From: Rhodopirellula europaea 6C
GTDB lineage: Bacteria; Planctomycetota; Planctomycetia; Pirellulales; Pirellulaceae
NCBI RefSeq assembly: GCF_000338295.1
Contig: NZ_ANMO01000120.1
Location: 186,001 to 250,000, forward strand
Length of the DNA: 64,000 nucleotides
Reading direction: 5' to 3'
Under the pieces are notes generated by a model, which saw only the letters and a list, made by a program, of their open reading frames with translations, was not told the origin of the DNA and did no database searches. This document shows, one piece after another, positions 55,307-63,819 of this stretch; position 1 is the stretch's first letter; every line of letters begins with the position of its first letter. The position numbers and the translations under genes were made by a program.

Positions 55307-56782
55307 TCACTCCTCTCCTTCCAGCAGCAGTTCGCTCTTGAGAGCAAATGCACCGGAGACAACGACCGACTGCCCCTCCGTCAAACCTTTTCGGATTTCG
55401 ACCATGCCGCCGCTCTGCGAACCAGCCTCGACGGAGACCGATTCAAAACCGTCTTCACTGACAACAAACACACTCGTCTGCCCATCCAGATCCACCACGG
55501 CGGTCTCAGCAACAAGAATCACATCGTGCAGCGTTTCCATTGGCACAGCCATGCGAGCGAACAAGCCCGGTCGAAAGTTGCCCTTGGAGTTGTCGATCTT
55601 TGCGATCAAAGGAATCGCCCCCGACGCCGGATCCACTTGTCGACCGATGGTGTAAACCGTGGCGGGCTGCGGAGGCATGTTCATGGCGGGAGTGCTCACC
55701 ATCACAACGTCCCCTTCGCTGACATGAATGGACTCCCAATCGCGTCCGCGAATGTCCGCTTCGACCCACAAGCTCGATGTGTCGGCTATCACGAACAACT
55801 CGTCCTGGGCCGTTACTCGCTCCGAAGCCGAGAACGTCTTGCTTTCGACGGTGCCATCCAGTGGAGACTGAAGTGTTAGCCGAGATACATCGGTTTCGTT
55901 GGGCGAAACATCCAACCCACCCATCGAATCCGCCAGTGTCCCCAGCAAGGTGCCAAGCGTTTGTTTCGCGATCCGCAGTCGACGTTCCGCTTCGTTCCGT
56001 TTGGCTTCGGCTTGAATCATCGATTGGCGAGTTTGGAACAGCGATTGTTCGATGGCCGCCTCAAGCGCCGCTTCGCTTTGCTGCCGATCACTTTGCCGTT
56101 CCTGAACGACTCGACCACTGATCGCACCGCTGTCACCAAGATTACCAACCGAACGCGAAAGCTGGTTGGCAAGGTTTGATTTGCTGTACATCGTCAGCAA
56201 TTGACCGCCAAATTCGCCGATCGTTTTGTCTTTCAATGATTGCTTGATCGCATCAATCGCTTCCCCGGCGCGAATCCGTTTGGCCAGATCCGAGACGCCA
56301 GCATGGATGTCGGCTTCCCAGCGATAGGTTTCTTGGGCGAGGTCCAACTTTGCCTTCTCGCTCAAAATTTGGTTTCGAGCCGTTCCGATGGACGGACTGC
56401 GAAGCACCGCGACGGGTTGCCCACGATCAACCGAATCTCCAGGTTTGACCAAGATGGATTCCAACACACCATCTGTTGGCGTCCGCAATGAAACGTGACG
56501 CGTGTCGTCGTAAGCGAATCGAGCCGGCAAAGTCCGTGTGACGACGAGCGTCCCACGCTGAACTTCTTCCCAACGAATTCCAGCGACGTCGATCTTTCGA
56601 TCGCTCAGACGAATTCGTTGTGCGTCGTCGAAGTTACTCGTCGGCGACGCCTCGCGGTCAGCTTCGTCACTTGCGGAAGCATCGACCTGAATTGTTCCCA
56701 ATTCGCGGTTCTTTAAATTCCAGGCAGCGGCGACCACGACGAGTAGCGCAACGAGCGCGCTCAACCAATATTTTGATTTCAT
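55307..56782 (-). CDS. RND efflux periplasmic adaptor (CusB/CzcB type)
   Basis: 491 residues: an anchor/signal (KYWLSALVALLVVVAAAWNL), lipoyl halves (DGVLESILVKPGDSVDRGQP and GTVESKTFSASERVTAQDE), a long helical hairpin with Gln/Arg-rich coils (VVQERQSDRQQSEAALEAAI), a beta-barrel (FRPGLFARMAVPMETLHDVI) and a membrane-proximal end. It links the CusA-type pump to an outer-membrane channel not encoded here. It follows the CzcI-like gene, with a strong hairpin in between. Confidence 0.88.
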   Translation of the reverse strand: MKSKYWLSALVALLVVVAAAWNLKNRELGTIQVDASASDEADREASPTSNFDDAQRIRLSDRKIDVAGIRWEEVQRGTLVVTRTLPARFAYDDTRHVSLRTPTDGVLESILVKPGDSVDRGQPVAVLRSPSIGTARNQILSEKAKLDLAQETYRWEADIHAGVSDLAKRIRAGEAIDAIKQSLKDKTIGEFGGQLLTMYSKSNLANQLSRSVGNLGDSGAISGRVVQERQSDRQQSEAALEAAIEQSLFQTRQSMIQAEAKRNEAERRLRIAKQTLGTLLGTLADSMGGLDVSPNETDVSRLTLQSPLDGTVESKTFSASERVTAQDELFVIADTSSLWVEADIRGRDWESIHVSEGDVVMVSTPAMNMPPQPATVYTIGRQVDPASGAIPLIAKIDNSKGNFRPGLFARMAVPMETLHDVILVAETAVVDLDGQTSVFVVSEDGFESVSVEAGSQSGGMVEIRKGLTEGQSVVVSGAFALKSELLLEGEE

Positions 56783-56801
56783 GTTGATGTTGATATAGAA
56801 A

Positions 56802-56858
56802 GGTTCTCGGGTTGCTCACGAACAACAAGGATCGTGAGCAAACAATCAAACGAGAACC
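56802..56858 (-). promoter_or_regulatory. Hairpin in the adaptor leader
   Basis: Two nested perfect stems separate the CzcI-like stop from the adaptor ATG: outer GGTTCTCG/CGAGAACC (56802-56809 with 56851-56858) and inner TTGCTCACGA/TCGTGAGCAA (56812-56821 with 56832-56841), loop 9-10 nt. In transcription order it precedes TTTCTATATC, a weak T-run. It could be an attenuator or partial terminator lowering expression of pump genes relative to the small protein, or a stabilising RNA element. Confidence 0.6.
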
Positions 56859-56862
56859 AAAA

Positions 56863-57348
56863 TCAACAACGCATCACGCAAGAAAGCGTGCAACGGTCGC
56901 GCTGCCATGACGCGGATGCAATCGGGATCCTTGGGTCGCAAACTGACCGCGTCGACGCCAACGTCGATTCATGATCAATGGAGACCAGCAACCACGAAAG
57001 GCTGGTCAATTGCTCCACCACCGAAACCAAACTTACCCCCGACTCACCAGCCGAACCGACATAGTCCCGGGGCGGAATCGGTAAACCATCGTGGGTTCCA
57101 TCGTCATCGCAACGATGTGAAGGAAGCACCAAATGCCAATGGGCTTCGTCCGGCTCGAGACACTGAAGTTGCGACTCGGAATGCAACTGGCCCAAGTGGT
57201 TTTCCAAAGCCTGAGGAGCTTCGATGCAATCATGGCGGTGCATCATCGGCACCGGCAACGGAAGCAACATCAAGCATCCCAACCACACCAAACAAACACG
57301 CGCGGTCAAGCGGCTTTGAAATTTCGGGTGTGGTAAACTGGCAAACAT
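56863..57348 (-). CDS. Exported His/Cys-containing small protein (CzcI-like), first gene of second RND operon
   Basis: 161 residues from the ATG at 57348, with a signal (LVWLGCLMLLPLPVPMMHRH) and His-containing segments (MHRHDC, NHLGQLHSE, HWHLVLPSHRCDDDGTHDG). It resembles small CzcI/exported metal-binding proteins that precede RND genes. Later longer in-frame starts are not supported. It lies 80 bp upstream of the adaptor. Role in sensing or carrying metal is inferred. Confidence 0.5.
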   Translation of the reverse strand: MFASLPHPKFQSRLTARVCLVWLGCLMLLPLPVPMMHRHDCIEAPQALENHLGQLHSESQLQCLEPDEAHWHLVLPSHRCDDDGTHDGLPIPPRDYVGSAGESGVSLVSVVEQLTSLSWLLVSIDHESTLASTRSVCDPRIPIASASWQRDRCTLSCVMRC

Positions 57349-57523
57349 AGCGATTGATTTTAGTCCAACCCAAAATGAACGAAAAGTCCGATGTCCAGCA
57401 ATTGGCAAATTTGAGCTGGTCAATTCGCTCCACGCCATTGGCTCGCCCACCGTCGACAATTTCGGGCTTGCACGAACAACGAGATGACGAGGCAGCATCC
57501 TCCTTTGCACCGAAAGCAATTTC

Positions 57524-58402
57524 ATGAGCCGACTGGTCTATCTGGGTTTTGCGATTTGCTGCGTTGTTGTGGCCGCCGCTTTATGGACGAAGATGCCATC
57601 CAAGACGACGGTTTCCGACATCGAAATCCTGGAACAAACCTCGAACTTTGTCTTAGTCCGACACCAAGAAGAAACGGGCAAAATGTACCGTTCCTTTTTC
57701 GACGACTTCTCGGAGCCTCAGTTCCGAAACTGGTTTGGCGAAGACCGCTGGACAACAATCGATACTCTCTCGCCCGCCTCACCGTCGCTGGAAGCCTACG
57801 TCAGTCTGCGTCGAAAGATCTTTTCGGGCGAAAGCGATTTCTTGGACAACCGGATCGAGTCAGCGAACGGGATCGCAAAATTCACAGCGGTCGCGCCAAC
57901 CGAATCGATGGTGACATCGAAGTCCATGTTGGAAAACAATCGACTTTGGTTCGTTGAAGGCGACGACCTTTGGTTCCGAGGCAGATACAAACTTCAATCC
58001 GGTGTCCCATTCACGATCGCCGACTTCCAAGAACGTGGACGGTACAACAGCCCCGGTCCAAGGATCACGATTTGGGATCAAAAGTATCTTGGCTATGAAC
58101 TCAAATCAGGTTGGAAACCCAAGCTGCGTCAGTCCAAGGTGGAAGTACCAATCGGTGAGTGGTTCTTCTTAACAGTGCACCTCGTTTTGGATCATAAAAA
58201 TGGACAAGTGCAAATCTGGCAGAACGATCAACTTTTGATCGACGAAGAGATTGCAACTTTGCCCGCATCGGACTCCTTGCTCAATGCCTTGGAAGTTGGA
58301 ATCACCGCAACCGATCATGCGGCGGAAGTCTGGATTGACGAAGTTCAGATTTCTCACGAGCCCATCGAAATCAAAACGAGTCCCACGACGCAAACGAATT
58401 GA
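57524..58402 (+). CDS. Heparin-lyase-like (polysaccharide lyase fold) exported protein
   Basis: 292 residues with a signal/anchor (YLGFAICCVVVAAALW). The body has the jelly-roll pattern of PF14099-type polysaccharide lyases: FFDDFSEPQF, RLWFVEGDDLWFRGRYKLQS, FTIADFQERG, ITIWDQKYLGYELKSGWK, then EWFFLTVHLVLDHKNGQVQI and LDEVWIDEV-like end. It may bind or cut glycans. It is convergent with the DsrE-like gene and divergent from the RND operon. The assignment is from fold-level pattern and is moderate. Confidence 0.5.
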   Translation: MSRLVYLGFAICCVVVAAALWTKMPSKTTVSDIEILEQTSNFVLVRHQEETGKMYRSFFDDFSEPQFRNWFGEDRWTTIDTLSPASPSLEAYVSLRRKIFSGESDFLDNRIESANGIAKFTAVAPTESMVTSKSMLENNRLWFVEGDDLWFRGRYKLQSGVPFTIADFQERGRYNSPGPRITIWDQKYLGYELKSGWKPKLRQSKVEVPIGEWFFLTVHLVLDHKNGQVQIWQNDQLLIDEEIATLPASDSLLNALEVGITATDHAAEVWIDEVQISHEPIEIKTSPTTQTN

Positions 58403-58440
58403 AGCGTCCTAAACGCTAAACCTGTCAAACACCACGTCCC

Positions 58441-59613
58441 TCATCGGCTGACGGGAACGTAGGCGAAGCCATCCGACTGCAAGTTGACGACGGCAGTCAA
58501 AGCTGAAACCGCCGTGTCGACAAACACGACCACTTCATCCGGTTTTGCTCCCGATGCAATCAACGATTGGCCACACACATACAAATCCACTCCGGCCTCG
58601 TGCAATTGATGCATCAGTTCCAGGTTCGGGTTGGTCTCTGTGCCAAACTTCGCCGCGTAGGCGTCGGAGTTCAGTACAGCCAACGTCGCTCCACCATGGA
58701 GGACCACCGCAATTTGAACTTCCGTCGGAAGTTCACCCGCACCCGCGTAGATGTTCAGATACTTCGCAACTTTCTCCAGCCCGGGATTGAGTTTGCCGGG
58801 CTCGGCACTGCTGGTTAAATCCACCAACAACTTCGCCCCAACCTTCGGTTGTTGAACCGCGTGGGGCAGTCTCACGACCTTTCCAACACCGTCGATCACC
58901 GGTGTGGTTGCTTCAAACGTCTGCTTTTCATCACCCGCTGCGTCGCTGGACTTCTCGGGGACCGGATGATTCTTCATGGCTTCGGCGAATCCCCGCTCGA
59001 CAAAACCAGAAACAGCTTTCGCGTGAGCTTGAATCAACTTCACCACGTAGGCGTCGTCGGAGGTTTCTGTCACACGAACACCTTTGTCGGTGTTCTCGTG
59101 AACCATTTTGATCTTGTCAGTGTGACGAAAGATCTCCACAAACAACGGATCTCGCATGCGAATCGGATTGGTCTCTTCGATCCGATATTCCATCCACTCG
59201 ACGTGCTCCTGAATCGCCTCAGCAATCTTCGGATCATCCGATTCGGTCACCGTTTCGACGCCGGCAGGCAACTCTTTGACCGTTCGCCGAATCGCTTCAT
59301 GGTTTTGAAGCAGGAACTGAAACACTTCATGATCAGCATCGTGCCGGTCATCATGGACAACCTGTTCGGCCGTCGGTCCGTTTCCTCCCGCTCCATTGTC
59401 TTCCACCCCATGTCGCTGGCCGTTCCTCATCCCACGGCCTCGACCAAAGCCCCGACCACCTTCTGGTCCACGTCCGGCTCGCGGCCCACGGCCAAATCCT
59501 GACCCTCGCTGGACTTCTGACTGAGCATCCCTGGAATTCTCTTGCGCGAACCCTGGCAGGCCCACTAGGAACGACAAACACCCAAACGTCATCAAGCCAA
59601 TCATTCGGTTCAT
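58441..59613 (-). CDS. DsrE-like protein with exported, Arg/Gly-rich N-terminal region
   Basis: 390 residues. A signal peptide is followed by an RGG-like low-complexity stretch (GFGRGPRAGRGPEGGRGFGR onward), an all-helical middle (VFQFLLQNHEAIRRTVKELP, EAIQEHVEWMEYRIEETN) and a C-terminal DsrE/DsrF-type domain (VQIAVVLHGGATLAVLNSD, HEAGVDLYVCGQSLIASG). The Cys in YVCGQS is the site used by DsrE-like proteins to carry sulfane sulfur. Two thirds of the protein has no familiar family. Its place at the end of the sulfur module fits a sulfur-carrier role. Confidence 0.7.
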   Translation of the reverse strand: MNRMIGLMTFGCLSFLVGLPGFAQENSRDAQSEVQRGSGFGRGPRAGRGPEGGRGFGRGRGMRNGQRHGVEDNGAGGNGPTAEQVVHDDRHDADHEVFQFLLQNHEAIRRTVKELPAGVETVTESDDPKIAEAIQEHVEWMEYRIEETNPIRMRDPLFVEIFRHTDKIKMVHENTDKGVRVTETSDDAYVVKLIQAHAKAVSGFVERGFAEAMKNHPVPEKSSDAAGDEKQTFEATTPVIDGVGKVVRLPHAVQQPKVGAKLLVDLTSSAEPGKLNPGLEKVAKYLNIYAGAGELPTEVQIAVVLHGGATLAVLNSDAYAAKFGTETNPNLELMHQLHEAGVDLYVCGQSLIASGAKPDEVVVFVDTAVSALTAVVNLQSDGFAYVPVSR

Positions 59614-59676
59614 TGAATCGTTCCTATTTCAAAGTTCGTGCCGGAAAAAACATCTCAGTCAAAAGCCAACAGCAGC

Positions 59677-60156
59677 CTATTCGTCTGAATTCGCGGGCAT
59701 GTGCTTCGCGATGTAGGCGGGTTCGCCCATTCGTTCCAGCAAGTCCAATTGCAGCTCCAACCAACCGGCGTGACCTTCTTCATCCACGGCAATGCGTTCG
59801 AACAACTGGCGAGTCCCGATGTCTCGGTCTTCGCTCGCTTGAATCGATGCGGTGGTGTAGAAGTCGATGGCTTCTTGCTCATCCGCCAAGTCAGATTCGA
59901 ACATCTCTTTGAGAGTCCTTGCCTGAACAGGCGTTTTCTGCATCGTCAAGTTGGGATTTCCTTTCAAGAACAAGATTCGGTTCAAGAAGTCTTCCGAGTG
60001 CCCCAATTCCTCGTGCAATTCTTCACGCATTTTGGAAGCCAACAGGCCCATGCCCCAATCGTCCAGCACGCAAGCGTGCAACTGGTATTGGTGCGTTGCC
60101 GTCAATTCCATGGCCAACGCTTTTTGCAAGTTCTCAATCGTTTGCGTTTTACTCAT
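59677..60156 (-). CDS. bfr: Bacterioferritin-like protein without haem Met
   Basis: 159 residues with the ferritin four-helix bundle. Ferroxidase ligands are present: E17, H53 (EELGHSED), ADEQEAI and DEEGHAGWLE. The haem-ligand Met of E. coli Bfr (M52, in DEMKHADR) corresponds to Leu in HEELGHSED, so haem is probably not bound there. It stores or detoxifies iron. It is 128 bp from the MBL-rhodanese gene in the same direction. A separate promoter is likely. Confidence 0.85.
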   Translation of the reverse strand: MSKTQTIENLQKALAMELTATHQYQLHACVLDDWGMGLLASKMREELHEELGHSEDFLNRILFLKGNPNLTMQKTPVQARTLKEMFESDLADEQEAIDFYTTASIQASEDRDIGTRQLFERIAVDEEGHAGWLELQLDLLERMGEPAYIAKHMPANSDE

Positions 60157-60284
60157 CGTTTGACTCCTGATGTCTCAAAAAATGTGAATCGTATTGCCGT
60201 GCCGATCGCGTCGGCCACGGATGTCATATGACCAAATGGCCTTCTCATCAACCAACCGGGGTTCATCGCTGATGGTCGATCTAC

Positions 60285-61709
60285 TCAGCTCGACAGAGCC
60301 ACCGTCTCTTTCTGCTTCGGCAAATCCGCTTGTACCCAAGCCTTGTAGCCGCCCTCCATGTTGATGACGTCTTTCACGCCATTCGCTTGAAGAACGCTGG
60401 CCGCAATCGATGATCGGGCACCGCTCAAGCAATGGACGACGACCGTTTTGTCCTTGGGCAGTTCACTCAAACGACTTGGCAAGCGACCAAGGAAGTGGTG
60501 GCTGGCATTTTGAATGTGCCCCTCGTTCCACTCTTCGTTCGATCGAACATCAACCAGCGTCACTTGGCCCGATTCGATGCGAGGCAGCAACTCGGCCGGT
60601 TTGGCCGTCGAGTAGACCTCATTAGCTTGACCTGACGACCGCACGCGATCCGCATCAAAAGCACCGACGATCTCTTCGACACCAATTTTGTGAAGCACGC
60701 GAGCGGCTTCTTCCAGCTGTTCTGGCTTGCAGATCAAGTACGTCGGTTTGTCATAGTCGACCAACCAACCCGCCCAAGTCGCTAGCATCCCAATCGGAAT
60801 GTTGATCGCCCCCGGCACATGCCCTTTCGCAAATTCGGAAGAGGGTGCTAAATCGACGACGGTCCCTGATTTCAAAGCACCATGTAGTTCTGCTAGCTCG
60901 AGCATCTGATGATGGTGCCCTTCACCCAACACTCGAGGGCCTTCTTTGTTGACGCGTTTCATAACCGCAAAGTACTTCGGTGCCTCCGGTTGATCGGCGA
61001 GGATGTAACGAACGAAGGATTCCTCGTCGTTGTATTGCAGTGCGGGATTATTGAGTTTCTCGTAACCAACCGTCGACGAGGGAATCGCCCCCAGTCCTTT
61101 CCCACAGGCACTGCCTGCTCCGTGAGCTGGCCAAACTTGCAGGTGATCCGGCAAGGCTCGAAACCGCTTCATCGATGCAAACAGATCCCTTGCTCCTGGC
61201 TCGGATGTTCCGGCAATCCCGGCTGCCTCTTCCAGCAAATCGGGGCGACCGATGGAACCAACGAAGACGAAGTCGCCTGTAAAAATCCCCATCGGACTGG
61301 TGGCTCCACCGCCTTGGTCAGTCAAAACAAACGACAAACTCTCAGGGGTGTGACCAGGCGTGTGCATCACGTCGAACTTGATCTTACCAATCGAAAACGA
61401 ATCGCCATCGTGAAGCAATTGATTGGCGTATCCGTCGAGGTACAGATACTTCCACTCCGCGGGTCCTTCATCGGAGACGTACAGTTTGGCCCCCAGGCGA
61501 TCAGCAAGCTCCCGAGCACCGGATACATAATCCGCATGAATATGTGTCTCCGCGACAGCCGTGATTTTGAGACCTTCCCGCTCCGCTAACGCCAAATAGC
61601 CGGCGATGTCGCGACCTGGATCGATCACGATGGCTTCGCGGGCACGCTGGCATCCGACCAGATAGGACGCGTGAGCGAGTTTGTCATCATAGAAATACTT
61701 GAGCAACAT
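60285..61709 (-). CDS. MBL-fold hydrolase with two rhodanese domains (persulfide dioxygenase type)
   Basis: 474 residues. The MBL domain (~1-240) carries ETHIHADYVSG, HTPGHTPESL and a GDFVFVGSIGRPDL motif, the iron-binding set of ETHE1/BlhA-type persulfide dioxygenases, in which the HxHxDH motif is altered to HIHADY as is common in the bacterial fused forms. Two rhodanese domains follow; the second has VVHCLSGARSS with the reactive Cys, whereas the first lacks a typical C-x5-R loop. The expected reaction oxidises glutathione persulfide to sulfite. It sits in the operon with TauE, rhodanese-DUF2892 and ArsR. Confidence 0.88.
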   Translation of the reverse strand: MLLKYFYDDKLAHASYLVGCQRAREAIVIDPGRDIAGYLALAEREGLKITAVAETHIHADYVSGARELADRLGAKLYVSDEGPAEWKYLYLDGYANQLLHDGDSFSIGKIKFDVMHTPGHTPESLSFVLTDQGGGATSPMGIFTGDFVFVGSIGRPDLLEEAAGIAGTSEPGARDLFASMKRFRALPDHLQVWPAHGAGSACGKGLGAIPSSTVGYEKLNNPALQYNDEESFVRYILADQPEAPKYFAVMKRVNKEGPRVLGEGHHHQMLELAELHGALKSGTVVDLAPSSEFAKGHVPGAINIPIGMLATWAGWLVDYDKPTYLICKPEQLEEAARVLHKIGVEEIVGAFDADRVRSSGQANEVYSTAKPAELLPRIESGQVTLVDVRSNEEWNEGHIQNASHHFLGRLPSRLSELPKDKTVVVHCLSGARSSIAASVLQANGVKDVINMEGGYKAWVQADLPKQKETVALSS

Positions 61710-61738
61710 GATTGTCTCCTCTCGAAAGTGACTGTGAG

Positions 61739-62563
61739 CTACAAAACCGTGGATTTAACAAGAACGAACGTCGCGACCAACACAACCGCGATTGAGAAAA
61801 CTTTCTGAAGCGTGGGACCTTCCAAACGTTTCGCAACGATCCCGCCCAACCACATCCCCACGAATCCGCCCGTCGTGAACAACAACGCAGTTGAGATGGA
61901 AAGTTCATTACCACTGAGCAGATGAGAAGCGACTCCAGAGACGCTGACCAAGACAATGACAAACAACGACGTCCCGACCGCTCGGTGAATCGCCATGCCG
62001 CTGAACAAGACCAATGCGGGCACGATGACAAACCCTCCACCGACACCAAACAAACCTGAAAGCACTCCCGTCATCAGTCCCACCAGAACGAGCAACCGTG
62101 CACACCTCGATGTCAAACGAAGTGTGCCATCTTCGTCACGCTGACAGGCACTGCGGTCGCGTCCCGTGCTGGTTTCGCTGTTGCACACGCCGCTGGCAAT
62201 GCTTGGATCTTTTGTTTTGGCCCACATTCGGTACGCAACAACAAGCATCAACACCGCGAACATCAACAACAACGCCGTCTCCGGCACCAACGACGACAAA
62301 TACGATCCGATCGGGGCACCCACCATTCCAGCAACCGCGAATAACAACCCGGTCCGCAATTCCACTTCGCCATGAATCAATCTTGGGACCGCACCAAACA
62401 GCGCGGTACCACCAACCGATGCCAATGAGATCCCAACGGCTTCACGTGGCGCGATCGACATGCCATAGACCAACAAGGGCACCGCAAAAACCCCGCCGCC
62501 CCCGCCGGTAAGCCCGAGAGCAAAACCGACGACGCAGCCGAACAAGATTGCTAGACCGAACAT
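61739..62563 (-). CDS. TauE/SafE-type sulfite or sulfonate exporter
   Basis: About 274 residues, eight membrane helices. TauE/SafE hallmarks: FALGLTGGGGGVFAVPLLVY in the N-half and VLSGLFGVGGGFVIVPALVL in the C-half, each with a GGGGG/GGG motif in an inverted repeat. Such proteins export sulfite or organosulfonates. Chosen ATG at 62563 has GGAG 10 nt upstream and overlaps the rhodanese gene by 13 bp. In the operon it would remove sulfite made by the MBL enzyme. Confidence 0.85.
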   Translation of the reverse strand: MFGLAILFGCVVGFALGLTGGGGGVFAVPLLVYGMSIAPREAVGISLASVGGTALFGAVPRLIHGEVELRTGLLFAVAGMVGAPIGSYLSSLVPETALLLMFAVLMLVVAYRMWAKTKDPSIASGVCNSETSTGRDRSACQRDEDGTLRLTSRCARLLVLVGLMTGVLSGLFGVGGGFVIVPALVLFSGMAIHRAVGTSLFVIVLVSVSGVASHLLSGNELSISTALLFTTGGFVGMWLGGIVAKRLEGPTLQKVFSIAVVLVATFVLVKSTVL

Positions 62564-63096
62564 GACCCTGAATCTCCGCATCGATTCCAGGGCATCTTGG
62601 AAAGCATCATGCCCATCCCGCACGTATCAGTGATTCCGGCAAACATTAAACCGGCACCGATGAAGGCAGACAGCCCGATAAAGTAGGGATGAACGAAGAA
62701 GCCCAGGACCGCACCCAGCAACGCCAGAAACCCCGCCAAGATCCGAACCTGACGTTCGAGTGACATTGCCTTCTGACCTCGGACGACCGGCAACCCAGCG
62801 GACACCCATGCGTTGGTCCCACCATCCACGTTCACAACATTCTGCACGCCCGCCTGCATGAACTTCTGCACGGCTTTGCTCGATCGATTTCCACTCTTGC
62901 AAATGACATAGATCGGCTCGCCGCTTCCGCTTTGCATGCTCTGCGCCACCGCCTTTGGATCCAATGAATCCAGAGGAACACTGACCGCCCCGGAGGCATG
63001 CACTTCGCGATACTCCGTTGGCATCCGAACATCGACCAAATCGACGCTGGTGCTGTTCTGCTTTTGGGCGAGTTCTTGAACTGTGATTGACTGCAT
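62551..63096 (-). CDS. Rhodanese-DUF2892 membrane protein (YgaP-like)
   Basis: 181 residues. N-terminal rhodanese (~1-105) with VDLVDVRMPTEYREVHASGA and VICKSGNRSSKAV, where Cys is the sulfur-carrying residue. C-terminal DUF2892 with two helices (RILAGFLALLGAVLGFFVHP then FIGLSAFIGAGLMFAGITDT), ending in a Cys-containing tail. E. coli YgaP has the same layout. It probably moves sulfane sulfur near the membrane. ATG at 63096. An ArsR-type site stands 40-63 bp upstream. Confidence 0.85.
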   Translation of the reverse strand: MQSITVQELAQKQNSTSVDLVDVRMPTEYREVHASGAVSVPLDSLDPKAVAQSMQSGSGEPIYVICKSGNRSSKAVQKFMQAGVQNVVNVDGGTNAWVSAGLPVVRGQKAMSLERQVRILAGFLALLGAVLGFFVHPYFIGLSAFIGAGLMFAGITDTCGMGMMLSKMPWNRCGDSGSCSV

Positions 63097-63135
63097 GAGA
63101 AGACTCCGTTGTAGGATCGCACCACAAAAAGATCG

Positions 63136-63159
63136 AAACCTCGAGATGCGACGATATGT
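63136..63159 (-). promoter_or_regulatory. ArsR-type operator candidate before the rhodanese operon
   Basis: On the minus strand this 24-bp element starts ACATATCGTC and ends CGAGGTTT. The copy before the ArsR gene is identical at 21 of 24 positions. It sits 40-63 bp above the rhodanese ATG, where a repressor would act. Confidence 0.65.
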
Positions 63160-63206
63160 CAAGTTAAAAAAAGGACGACCATTCGTCCCGTCAATTTGTA
63201 TTGCTT

Positions 63207-63539
63207 CTAAGACGCCTGGAAACGTCCTTCGATGCAGGCCATCAGTTGCTCCAAATGAGACTCAGCGACTTGATAATACACTTTGCGTCCGTCTCGCTCG
63301 CTGGTCAGAAAGCCACAACGCTGCAACAACCGCAAATGGTCCGAGCCAACGTTGTTCTGGATCTCGCAATCCGAAGCCAGTTCGCCAACCGTGTATCGAC
63401 CGTGCAACAACATCTGAACGATTCGCAAACGAACCGGATGAGCGAGGACCTTCAAACATTCCGCGGCTTGTGCAAAGTCACTCACCGTGCCGGGCGGTTT
63501 TGACGGAAGCTCGTTCCTGGGTTTTGATTTACTGTTCAA
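63207..63539 (-). CDS. ArsR/SmtB-family regulator
   Basis: 110 residues, TTG start supported by GGGGAG 8 nt upstream. The winged helix reads AECLKVLAHPVRLRIVQMLL, then LASDCEIQNNVGSDHLRLLQ and CGFLTSERDGRKVYYQV. Four Cys (28, 58, 75, 102) could bind metal, persulfide or a thiol reagent, like SqrR/BigR or CmtR members, although the position of their key Cys pair does not clearly match. It heads the sulfur cluster and is preceded by a copy of the operator found before the rhodanese operon, so autoregulation is likely. Confidence 0.85.
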   Translation of the reverse strand: MNSKSKPRNELPSKPPGTVSDFAQAAECLKVLAHPVRLRIVQMLLHGRYTVGELASDCEIQNNVGSDHLRLLQRCGFLTSERDGRKVYYQVAESHLEQLMACIEGRFQAS

Positions 63540-63570
63540 CTTTGTTCTCCCCTGTTTCTTACTTACTCAA

Positions 63571-63594
63571 ACATATCGTCACATCACGAGGTGT
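63571..63594 (+). promoter_or_regulatory. ArsR-type operator candidate before the ArsR gene
   Basis: An imperfect palindrome with symmetric blocks ACA-n2-TCGT and ACGA-n2-TGT, 32-55 bp above the ArsR start. It is 21/24 identical, in opposite orientation, to the site before the rhodanese gene. Confidence 0.65.
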
Positions 63595-63819
63595 CAACCA
63601 TTCAATCTTGAGATTTTCCCAACAACGATGGCTTCAGCAACAAATCCATCGCGAGACCTGGGCCCACGTGCCCGGAAACTCCCGTTTTTCAAGCCACAAG
63701 ACGCTTCACCGACGGTCAATGTATTTGGGGTTTCCCCACATTTCCGCGACCGATTCTGCAATCATTCGTGCCTCTGAACCTGACACTTTCGAAACAGCAA
63801 TCTGAAACCTGAATTGGCC

